A DNA stretch of 21,904 nucleotides, taken from assembly GCA_013214985.1 (NCBI GenBank), contig JABSRY010000003.1, positions 1 to 21,904 on the forward strand, read 5' to 3'. This document shows, one piece after another, positions 15,066 through 21,904 of this stretch (positions within the stretch are counted from its first letter, which is position 1; every line of letters starts with the position of its first letter). The DNA is from Hyphomicrobiales bacterium. Its GTDB lineage: Bacteria > Pseudomonadota > Alphaproteobacteria > Rhizobiales > OSC116. The translations under genes were made by a program, and so were the position numbers. Under the pieces are notes generated by a model, which saw only the letters and a list, made by a program, of their open reading frames with translations, was not told the origin of the DNA and did not search any database.

Positions 15066-16451
15066 CTATAAATCTCTTATGCGCGGCACATTAGTACCGC
15101 CATTTAAATGCAAATGGCTGACCGCCCAAACCAAGGCATCTACACGGTCTGGGCTTAGTTTGGATGAACCAATCAAATGGTCAAATTGGCACATTTCATC
15201 CTCCAACGCTTCAAACATGCCCAAATGATGCACCTTGCCTTGCTCATATAAAGCCGCAACAGGTTCAGCTCGGCTTTTTTTATCCTTTTTAGCAAACACT
15301 GCAGAATAAGAGATTTGACTGTCAATTGTGCGCAATATGGTTTCAACCATTTCACCGCCCTGGTTCACTTCGGCAACAATGCGGTCAATATTAAACTGAT
15401 GATAAATTTCAACCGCCTTTTTTGCCCAAACAATAGGCGCAGCAGTTTGCATTGTCACATCTGCAATAATATAAACATGCCTGTTTTCATCCATCGCAGC
15501 AACAATCATACCGCAAGCGTTAGATTTTTTATGGCTAGTAGCGGGTGGGTCAATGGCTAAAATAATGCGCTTAAACTCGGTTAAATCATAATCTTTTTGC
15601 CTACGCCTTAAGCTTTCAATAACCTCACTTTGCCACAACGCCCCTTGTCTATCTTCAATAATTTCACCATATAATTCTTGGCGGCCTAAATTTGTACCCG
15701 CATAATTCTGGTCAATATTACTAATAAATGCCGCCGCCAAATTTTGTTTATTGGCAAAAGTCGATGCTTTGCTAACAAAGCTACCTTCCATTGCTAACAT
15801 ATCTTTTAACTGCTTTTTATTGCGCGGCGTCGTGGTCAATACAATTTGCGGGTTGTCTCCTAAACGCATGCCAAATTGCAGCATATCCCAAACTTCGGTA
15901 TCATATTGCCATTTGGCAAACTCATCACACCAAGCCGCATGAAATTGCGGCCCCCGCAAACTTTCAGGCTCTTCTGCACTAAATAATTGCGCCACCGCAC
16001 CATTTGGCCATTCAAGCCGCTTGCGTGATGCAATATAAGTTGGCCTCTGATGTTCAGGGTGGATGTGCAATAGCCCGCTATCCCCTTCGAGCATAACCTC
16101 ACATACATCGTTAAATGTCTCACCGATTAGCGCAATTCGCCAGGCTGGCTTACTGGCAAAAGGTGCAATACCTAACGCCATAGCTCTAATCCACTCTGCA
16201 CCTGCACGGGTTTTCCCCGCACCACGCCCGCCTAACAATATCCAATTTCGCCAGTTTAGCGGTTTAAAAGGCGCCGATTGGGCTTGTAAGTTAGGTGGCA
16301 ACTGATCATCCCTTGCCCACAAATACCAATCATAATATAATTGTTCTGCTTCTTGTTCGCTAAGTCCTTCCGCAAATTTATTTATCTGTTTTTTTGTTAA
16401 TTGACGCAAGTTTTTGCGCAATTTCATCTCGAAATTTCTGATCCGTTTCAT
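15066..16451 (-). CDS. Phage/GTA large terminase subunit (gp2-like), apparently intact
   Basis: The 461-residue packaging motor retains its key motifs. Walker A is GGRGAGKT (74-81), Walker B WCDE (D176, E177), the coupling motif LTTTPR (205-210), and the RNase H-like nuclease acids are D301 (LAIDPP), E361 (VAEVNQGGEM) and D438 (PDRVDAL). This ATPase/nuclease moves DNA into preformed heads. The match to GTA terminases (LLGGRGAGKTRAGAEW, SLRGPQFHAAWCDEFAKW) is strong. The start is uncertain: ATG 16451 overlaps the preceding gene by 74 bases, ATG 16427 is an alternative, neither has a good ribosome-binding site, and homology-like sequence begins near residue 28. It remains open although portal and capsid genes are lost, which suggests a recent deletion or a retained function. 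Confidence 0.93.
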   Translation of the reverse strand: MKRIRNFEMKLRKNLRQLTKKQINKFAEGLSEQEAEQLYYDWYLWARDDQLPPNLQAQSAPFKPLNWRNWILLGGRGAGKTRAGAEWIRAMALGIAPFASKPAWRIALIGETFNDVCEVMLEGDSGLLHIHPEHQRPTYIASRKRLEWPNGAVAQLFSAEEPESLRGPQFHAAWCDEFAKWQYDTEVWDMLQFGMRLGDNPQIVLTTTPRNKKQLKDMLAMEGSFVSKASTFANKQNLAAAFISNIDQNYAGTNLGRQELYGEIIEDRQGALWQSEVIESLRRRQKDYDLTEFKRIILAIDPPATSHKKSNACGMIVAAMDENRHVYIIADVTMQTAAPIVWAKKAVEIYHQFNIDRIVAEVNQGGEMVETILRTIDSQISYSAVFAKKDKKSRAEPVAALYEQGKVHHLGMFEALEDEMCQFDHLIGSSKLSPDRVDALVWAVSHLHLNGGTNVPRIRDL

Positions 16452-16665
16452 ATTTAGCTGCTAACTCACTTATTTCTAATTGCTCATCTTCTGCTGCTGA
16501 TTGCATGTTTCTTAATGTTTCAAGCGCTTTAATAATCACTGTAAGTGTTTTCGCTTCTTTTTCACAAAATGCCAAATCAGCTTGCTGCTCTGTTTTAGCC
16601 AGTAGCGACATAATTTTTAACAATTGACGCTCTAGCTTTTGTAGTATTATCTGTTGTTTGTTCAT
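16378..16665 (-). CDS. Putative GTA small terminase (gp1-like) coiled-coil protein
   Basis: This 95-residue protein is rich in Leu, Lys, Glu and Gln. It has helical, coiled-coil-like segments at about 5-30 and 35-60 and no membrane helix. It sits directly upstream of the large terminase and overlaps it. In RcGTA the equivalent first gene (gp1) has been identified as the small terminase; size, composition and position fit, but sequence similarity in this family is low and I recognise it mainly by context. The ATG at 16665 has no Shine-Dalgarno sequence (the preceding bases are GTGCCAAAATT) and lies 11 bases after the T-tract of a strong terminator. Expression is therefore doubtful unless it is driven from elsewhere. 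Confidence 0.6.
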   Translation of the reverse strand: MNKQQIILQKLERQLLKIMSLLAKTEQQADLAFCEKEAKTLTVIIKALETLRNMQSAAEDEQLEISELAAKYETDQKFRDEIAQKLASINKKTDK

Positions 16666-16676
16666 AATTTTGGCAC

Positions 16677-16706
16677 AAAAAAACCCGCTTCAAAAGCAGG
16701 GTTTTA
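16677..16706 (-). terminator. Strong rho-independent terminator between the UPF0260 gene and the GTA remnant
   Basis: An 11-bp stem with one bulged A is formed by AAAACCCGCTT (16681-16691) and AAGC-A-GGGTTTT (16695-16706), with a 3-base loop. On the minus strand it is followed by eight T residues (16684-16677), so it should stop transcription arriving from the UPF0260 gene. The T-tract ends only 11 bases before the small-terminase ATG. A weaker T4 run on the plus side may allow some bidirectional activity. The remaining ~150 bases (16707-16859) show nothing recognisable. Confidence 0.8.
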
Positions 16707-16859
16707 ATATGTATGTTTTTCTTAACCTTTTTAACTATGTCCAAATATAGGCGAGCAATTGCGTACGGTCAATAAGCGGTTTTATTAGTTGAACTTAATC
16801 CCCGCCCCTCTTCATAAGTCAAAAAACAGATACAAATCAAATGGTTAACATATTACAAA

Positions 16860-17294
16860 TTAGATTTTAGGCCATTGAACAATATAATCTACAACATCCT
16901 CTTCCTCAACACCCTCTTCAGTTTCAATTTTTCCAATTGCCGATATACCAGCCTCAACCACGGTTTTGGGGTCGCCAGAAATAAGCGGGTGCCAATCTGG
17001 TAATTTTTTACCCTCATCTAACAATCTATATGCGCAAGATTGCGGCAACCAAGCATATTGCTTAATGTCTTTTTGTGTCATTTTAATGCAATCTGGTACA
17101 AATTTGGCACGATTAGTATAGTCATTACATTGGCAAGTCTTAACATTTAGCAGCTTACAAGATAGGTTGGTAAAAATTACTTCACCCGTATCTTCATCTT
17201 CTAATTTTATCAAACAACATTTACCACAGCCGTCACATAGGCTCTCCCATTCAGGCTCAGTCATTTGGTTTAAAGTTTTTTCTTCCCAGAACAT
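16860..17294 (-). CDS. UPF0260/YcgN-family cysteine-cluster protein
   Basis: This 144-residue cytoplasmic protein opens with FWEEKTLNQMTEPEWESLCD and GCGKCCLIKLEDEDTGEV, matching the UPF0260 family (E. coli YcgN) from end to end. Its cysteines C20, C23, C26, C27, C46, C54, C56, C69 and C87 follow the CxxCxxCC...C pattern of zinc- or iron-sulfur-binding YkgJ-like domains. WLPQSCAYRLL and WHPLISGDP are further family signatures. Biochemical function is unknown. The acidic stretch EEGVEEED near the end is normal for the family. It is divergent from the penicillin-binding protein gene, and a terminator follows it before the GTA remnant. Confidence 0.93.
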   Translation of the reverse strand: MFWEEKTLNQMTEPEWESLCDGCGKCCLIKLEDEDTGEVIFTNLSCKLLNVKTCQCNDYTNRAKFVPDCIKMTQKDIKQYAWLPQSCAYRLLDEGKKLPDWHPLISGDPKTVVEAGISAIGKIETEEGVEEEDVVDYIVQWPKI

Positions 17295-17448
17295 ATTCTA
17301 TAACTTCATAGTGTTAGGTATATTTTAGATAATTTCAAATTTAGAAAATAAGCAATAACACAACTACAAAAAATTTGCACTTTTTATCTAATCAATTATA
17401 GAATTTCTCTAATATTATTCCAATATTTTGGCTTATCGTAGCCTTCTC

Positions 17449-17473
17449 ATTTTGGCACAAAATATTTTGGCAC
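17449..17473 (+). repeat. Tandem direct repeat of ATTTTGGCAC (two copies, period 15)
   Basis: ATTTTGGCAC occurs at 17449-17458 and again at 17464-17473, separated by AAAAT. The second copy forms the -24 half of the sigma-54-like promoter. Only the second copy has a GC dinucleotide at the correct -12 distance. The first may be a decoy binding site or a chance duplication. Confidence 0.7.
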
Positions 17474-17484
17474 GAGTCCTGCTT
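17467..17484 (+). promoter_or_regulatory. Sigma-54 (RpoN) -24/-12 promoter upstream of the penicillin-binding protein gene
   Basis: TTGGCACGAGTCCTGCTT matches the consensus TTGGCACG-N4-TTGCW with one mismatch, and the GG and GC dinucleotides are exactly 10 bases apart. It points toward the gene at 17577, predicting transcription from about 17494 with a leader of about 83 bases. An activator site upstream would be expected for an RpoN promoter; none was identified by eye. Confidence 0.6.
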
Positions 17485-17576
17485 AATCTATATCAATCGC
17501 GTTAATCTTTTGTTAATATATAAAAGCGACGGTTTTATTAATTTATTTGTTTTGAGTTGGAACATTGTAAACGCCT

Positions 17577-19889
17577 ATGCCTAATAAATACCAAATTGCT
17601 TATTTCTTTAAAAATATTCTAAATGCCACAATTCATAATTTGGTCAATTTGGGCATGTTTTTCAAAAAAATATGGACAGGATATAGCTATTGCACCAATT
17701 TCGTACGGGTTCGTGGCTTTCAACGGTTTCTTATCGCGGTTTTTTCAGACATATTCACCTTAAGTTTCGTTGCGCTTATTATCTTCTTTATGGTAGGGCA
17801 ATATGCGTTAGTAGACGTCGAAAAAGGTTGGAAGCTATATAAAGAATATTCCGTAACATTTTACGATCAAAATAATGTAAAAATTGGTCATCGCGGCATT
17901 AAACATAGTAAAAATGTACCGCTAACCGAATTACCAAAACATATGATCATGGCAACTCTAGCAACCGAAGATCGCAAGTTTTTCGATCATCTCGGTGTAG
18001 ATCCATTGGGCATTGCGCGCGCGCTTTCGCATAATATGTCTAACAAAGGCGGCCGTAATCATGGTGCAAGCACCATCACACAGCAATTAGCAAAAAATCT
18101 ATTTTTTACCTCAGAACGCACTTTAGAGCGTAAAATTAAAGAAGCCTATATGGCAATATGGTTAGAGGCCAACCTCACAAAGGTAGAGATTTTAAGTCTA
18201 TATTTCGATCGGATGTATATGGGCGCTGGTAATTATGGCCTTGAGGCCGCCGCAAAATATTATTTCGGCAAATCAATCCGCCAAGTAAACCTCTCGGAGG
18301 CCGCTATGCTAGCGGGTTTGTTTAAAGCACCTTCAACCTATGCACCCCACGCCCATTTAAAAGCAGCACAAGCCCGCGCTAATGTCGTACTTAATAGTTT
18401 AGTTGATTCAGGCTTTATGACCGAAGCACAAGTTGCCAATGCGCGTAAAAACCCAGCGATTGCCATACAGCGTACATAATATGATAATGAATCCGAATAT
18501 TTCATCGCTTGCGTATATGAAAGTGCAAAAAAATTGGCCAGTGGTTCAAATTATATTCTTCATGTTAAAACCACAATCGATCAAAATTTACAAGCAGATG
18601 CCCGTAAAGCCATACAAGATAGCCTAACCAATGAAGGCAAAAAATATAAAGTAGATCAAGCCTCATTGGTAAGCATGGAGCATGATGGCGCGGTTCTAGC
18701 TCTAATCGGCGGTGAAGACTATGGTCAAAGTCAGTTTAACCGTGCAACAAGTTCAGCAAGACAACCTGGCTCATCTTTCAAGCCTTTGGTCTATATGGCA
18801 GCACTAAACCACGGTTTTACACCTGATAGTACGGTTTACGATACTAAAGTACAAATTAAAAAATGGGCTCCAAAAAACTATAATCGTCGTTATATTGGTC
18901 GTACAACGCTTAATAATGCTTTGGTAAAGTCAATCAATACAATCCCAATTAAATTAGCACAAGAAATTGGCTATAAAAATGTTATAGCAACCGCTAAATC
19001 ATTAGGTATAGACGCAAGATTGGTTGCAAATGCATCCCTACCCTTAGGCACAGCCTCAATTTCTGTGTTAGATTTAACGGGCGCCTATGCCACCATTGCA
19101 AATGGCGGCACTTTAGCACAACCTTACGGCATTACTGAAATCCGCAATGGCTCTGGCGACCTTATATATAAACGCAACCGCGATGAATATGCAGCATTGG
19201 TTGTTGCTAATCCTGGCAAAGTATCCCAACTTAATTACATGCTTGGCAATGTTGTAGAATATGGTACAGGCAGGCGCGCACAATTACCCTTTACCAAAGC
19301 ATTTGGCAAAACAGGCACAACACAAAGCTACCGCGATGCTTGGTTTATGGGCTTTACAAAGCATTTAGTAACGGGTGTTTGGTTTGGTAACGACAATTAC
19401 AGCCCCACGAATAGGCTAACAGGCGGCAGGCTGCCAGCATCTACGTTTAAAAACTTCATGACCGCTGCTTATGTGTCAAAATTCAACCTAAATCTGGCAA
19501 ACAACACCCATCAAGGCAAAGCAAATATTGCCAGCGCATCTAAATCCACTTACGCGCAAAATTTGGCGCATAAACAGGCAAACAAACGCACTATTAAAAA
19601 AATATCACGCAATCTTAACATCATCAAAATTTCGAGCTATTCTAAAAAATCGTTTAAAAACAAGCGAAGTAAAAGTGTCGTGACTTTTAATGGCAAATCA
19701 TTATCAGAAAAATCCAAAACCAAGGCATCTAAGAAAAAACGCAAAATAACCAAGAAAACGCGCAGACTTGTTAAAACTAAAAAAACTGCAAAAAAAATCT
19801 ACAAAGCCAAAAGTAATTCCAAACGCAAGCAAAGAAAAAACGCCGCATTTATAGATGCAAACGGAAATATTGTAATATTAAACAACTAG
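17577..19889 (+). pseudogene. Class A (PBP1A-type) penicillin-binding protein with one in-frame stop codon
   Basis: Read through, this is a 770-codon peptidoglycan synthase. It has a TM anchor (about 52-74), then a GT51 domain with ATEDRKFFDHLG (catalytic E131), GASTITQQLAKN (163-174) and RKIKEAYMAIWLE (185-197). The transpeptidase follows, with SSFK (catalytic S399), SIN (452-454) and KTGTT (578-582). A TAA at 18477-18479 interrupts the linker between domains; frame and similarity continue immediately after it (YDNESEYF...), so it is a nonsense change, not a frameshift. The truncated 300-residue product would keep only glycosyltransferase activity. A TTG at 18534 could restart translation, but that product lacks a membrane anchor. 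After about residue 660 the protein ends in a very Lys/Ser-rich basic tail. A sequencing error cannot be excluded. ATG 17577 lacks a good ribosome-binding site; ATG 17655 is an alternative. Confidence 0.9.
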
Positions 19890-19901
19890 CGTTAGCATTG
19901 G

Positions 19902-19930
19902 TTGACATTTGGCGCGATAAACGGCATTTT
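19902..19930 (+). promoter_or_regulatory. Possible promoter for uup
   Basis: A perfect TTGACA (19902-19907) occurs 17 bases before CATTTT (19925-19930), which is a poor -10. It lies in the 72-base gap between the penicillin-binding protein stop and the uup ATG. The half-match could be chance; read-through from upstream is equally possible. Confidence 0.25.
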
Positions 19931-19961
19931 GCAAAAAACTCAATTTAGGCCTAATAATCAT

Positions 19962-21788
19962 ATGTCAAAAGCTCAAGTCACCCTGCAAAACATCGTCCTT
20001 GGCGGTGGAGATGGTATTTTATTCAACCAACTTAACTTATCTATCAGCCAAGGTATGAAAATTGCCATTGTTGGCCGTAATGGTTGTGGTAAATCCACGT
20101 TGTTAAAATTAATCAGTAAACAAATAGATTGCGATGAAGGCACGATGTTTCACCAACCGGGGCTTACTTACAGTATGTTGGAACAAGTGCCAGACCTTAG
20201 TAAATACGAAACAATTTTCGAATTTATTACTGATGGTATGGACCCCGATTTGGATTATAAAGTCTATGCGTGGTTAGATGAATTAAAACTCGATAGCACC
20301 CGTAATATCAAAAGCTTATCTGGCGGCGAGCAACGTAAAGCCGCCCTTATTCGTAGTTTTTATACCGATCCTGATATCCTAATCCTAGACGAACCGACCA
20401 ACCATTTAGATATTGAATCTATTAATTGGTTAGAGAAAAAACTAAAGAAACTCCGTTCAACTATTATTTTTGTAAGCCATGATAGAGCATTTTTAGGCAA
20501 TGTCAGTAATCATGTATTTTGGATAGACCGTACCAAAGGTCACATGATGAAAAAGAGCTTTACAGAGTTTAACGAATGGCAAGATAATGTCCTATCCGAT
20601 GAAGCCGAAATTCAACGTAAGCTCGATAAAAACATAGTAGCAGAAACAATCTGGTCTAAAAAAGGCATTAAAGCACGTCGTACAAGAGATGAAGGCCGTA
20701 TGCGGGCTTTACAAAAATTACGTGCCGAAAAATCTCAATATATCAAACAAAAAGGCAATGCACACGCTAAGTTAACCTCTGGTAATGCATCTGGTCTAAT
20801 GGTAATTGAAGCTAAAAATGTTAGCAAATCACTGGGTGAAGGCGATAATGAGAAATGCCTAATCAACAATCTGACGCTCCGCGTAAACCGCAGAGATAGA
20901 ATAGCCATTGTTGGGCCAAACGGCGTCGGTAAATCAACCTTGCTTAAAGTATTAATTGGCGAACTTGCGCCAGATTCTGGCACGATTGAGCATGGTACAA
21001 ATTTAACAAAAACCTATATCAGCCAATCGCGTGACGATTTAAAGGCTAAAATGCGAGTTAAAGATGTATTGGCACCCGAAGGTGGCGACCAAATTATGGT
21101 GCAAGGGCGGCCAAAAAACATTGTCGCTTATCTTAAAGATTTCTTGTTTAGCCCCGAGCAAGTAAGACAACCCGTGAACTCCCTTTCAGGCGGCGAGCAA
21201 TGCCGTTTGTTATTTGCAAAAGCATTCGCAAACCCTACTAATCTATTAATTTTAGACGAGCCAACCAACGATTTAGATTTAGAAACACTAGAATTATTAG
21301 AAAATTTATTAGCCAGTTATGATGGCACTATTATTCTTATTTCGCATGATCGTGCGTTTTTAGACGCCGTAGTCAGCTCCACAATATTCATGCATGGCAA
21401 GGGTAAAATCATCGAATATGCGGGCGGATATACCGAAGCTCAAGAGCAAATTAATCATGAGATTAAGCGCCAAGAAAACGAAAATAAAAACATCGTGGAC
21501 ACTCCAAAGGATGCGCCAAAAGACGTTTACCAAGCCCCTGTAAAGGTCGCTAAAATGTCGTTCAAAGACAATTACCGCCTAAAAGAACTTAATGAATTAG
21601 TGCCGAACACCGAAAAAGTAATTGAAGACATTAGCAAAAAATTAGATAAGCCAGCTTTTTATGAAAAACAACCAAAAGAGTTTTCAAAGCTTGCAAAAAA
21701 GTTAGACTTTAAGAAACTAGAATTAGAAAAAATGGAAGAAGAATGGCTCGATCTACAAGCACTCAAAGAAGAAATTGATCAAGCATAG
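19962..21788 (+). CDS. uup: ABC-F family ATPase, Uup-like
   Basis: The 608-residue protein (ATG 19962, with AGG about 12 bases upstream) has two ABC ATPase domains and no membrane segments. Walker A motifs are GRNGCGKST (38-46) and GPNGVGKST (about 318-326). Signatures are LSGGEQRKAAL (about 118) and LSGGEQCRLLF (about 408). Walker B regions are ILDEPTNHLDIES and ILDEPTNDLDLET. An ABC-F linker (about 205-265) and a C-terminal coiled coil (about 540-608) complete the Uup architecture. ABC-F proteins act on the ribosome; Uup is also linked to DNA transactions such as precise transposon excision. The stretch SPEQVRQPVNSLSGGEQ is typical of Uup-type members. An upstream reading from TTG 19902 adds 20 unconserved residues and starts inside a TTGACA motif, so I reject it. 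Confidence 0.9.
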   Translation: MSKAQVTLQNIVLGGGDGILFNQLNLSISQGMKIAIVGRNGCGKSTLLKLISKQIDCDEGTMFHQPGLTYSMLEQVPDLSKYETIFEFITDGMDPDLDYKVYAWLDELKLDSTRNIKSLSGGEQRKAALIRSFYTDPDILILDEPTNHLDIESINWLEKKLKKLRSTIIFVSHDRAFLGNVSNHVFWIDRTKGHMMKKSFTEFNEWQDNVLSDEAEIQRKLDKNIVAETIWSKKGIKARRTRDEGRMRALQKLRAEKSQYIKQKGNAHAKLTSGNASGLMVIEAKNVSKSLGEGDNEKCLINNLTLRVNRRDRIAIVGPNGVGKSTLLKVLIGELAPDSGTIEHGTNLTKTYISQSRDDLKAKMRVKDVLAPEGGDQIMVQGRPKNIVAYLKDFLFSPEQVRQPVNSLSGGEQCRLLFAKAFANPTNLLILDEPTNDLDLETLELLENLLASYDGTIILISHDRAFLDAVVSSTIFMHGKGKIIEYAGGYTEAQEQINHEIKRQENENKNIVDTPKDAPKDVYQAPVKVAKMSFKDNYRLKELNELVPNTEKVIEDISKKLDKPAFYEKQPKEFSKLAKKLDFKKLELEKMEEEWLDLQALKEEIDQA

Positions 21789-21823
21789 TTCTTAATAATT
21801 TTAAATTGGGTTTTGGATATTCT

Positions 21824-21904
21824 AATGCCTTTTTATCGCCACATTCCTCTATCATATGGGGGCGTGGTATTCACTATAACTGAAATAAATTTAATAGGTA
21901 ATAA
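21824..21904 (+). CDS. Possible start of a gene running off the window
   Basis: An ATG at 21824, preceded by TTTGGA at a spacing of about 8 bases, opens a frame that continues 27 codons to the window end (MPFYRHIPLSYGGVVFTITE...). I do not recognise the sequence, and the short length means it may be chance. No terminator hairpin for uup was seen in this stretch. Confidence 0.25.

Noticed and set aside
16667..17463. The 14-mer ATTTTGGCACAAAA occurs both before the small-terminase gene (16667-16680) and before the penicillin-binding protein gene (17450-17463 region), suggesting a shared operator.
   Set aside because: The copies are on the plus strand in unrelated contexts, and the first overlaps the A-tract of a terminator. 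It has no GC at sigma-54 spacing. Two copies of a short AT-rich word are weak evidence.
18433..18627. A 64-codon frame over the nonsense codon of the penicillin-binding protein, as a possible frameshift explanation.
   Set aside because: The two halves of the protein are in the same frame (starts differ by a multiple of three), so no shift is needed, and this frame shows no similarity to anything recognised.
21789..21904. A structured RNA (tmRNA/SRP-like) suggested by the GGGGGCGTGG run near the window end.
   Set aside because: Only a 4-bp CCAC/GTGG pairing is visible and no conserved RNA signature is recognised.

Overview
The window reads as the chromosome of an AT-rich alphaproteobacterium, most likely of the Hyphomicrobiales (Rhizobiales). 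The evidence is a FeuP/FeuQ-type two-component system with a small PepSY-like partner, a cytochrome c maturation operon joined to glnE, an alphaproteobacterial Uup-type ABC-F protein, and the remains of a gene transfer agent (GTA) head/tail cluster of the RcGTA family. Gene packing is tight: neighbours overlap by a few bases, and two convergent pairs share bases of their stop codons. No tRNA, rRNA, CRISPR array or transposase was seen.

Layout. 1-173: 3' end of a maleylacetoacetate isomerase gene, converging on glnE. 170-6610 (minus): ccmI-ccmE-ccmF-ccmH-glnE, which looks like one operon with its own promoter-like sequence just upstream of ccmI. 6712-8124 (minus): an unrecognised 470-residue protein. 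8254-10617 (minus): a small PepSY-like periplasmic protein, a FeuP-like response regulator and a FeuQ-like sensor kinase. 10926-12967 (plus): a JmjC/cupin-like putative Fe(II)/2-oxoglutarate oxygenase and a BioF2/CelD-type GNAT protein, separated by a strong terminator hairpin. 12964-16665 (minus): the collapsed GTA cluster. 16860-17294 (minus): a UPF0260/YcgN cysteine-cluster protein. 17577-19889 (plus): a bifunctional penicillin-binding protein interrupted by one in-frame TAA, preceded by a good sigma-54 promoter match. 19962-21788 (plus): Uup.

The most interesting feature is the GTA remnant. The putative small terminase, the large terminase, a DUF2793 protein and a holin-like peptide are all open. 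Between them one deletion has joined the first two thirds of the portal gene, out of frame, to the last ~110 codons of the host-specificity tail protein. The protease, capsid, head-tail, tail-tube, tape-measure, peptidase and most tail-fibre genes are gone, so the locus cannot make particles by itself, although its packaging motor gene still looks intact. The second notable point is the penicillin-binding protein: both catalytic domains look conserved, but a single nonsense codon separates the glycosyltransferase from the transpeptidase.

Functionally, ccmI, E, F and H form the haem-ligation half of System I cytochrome c maturation. The ccmABCD haem-export genes and ccmG are not in the window. 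GlnE is linked to them by position rather than by pathway. FeuPQ-type systems control envelope or osmoadaptation genes in rhizobia, and the PepSY-like protein is placed to act as a periplasmic modulator of the kinase.
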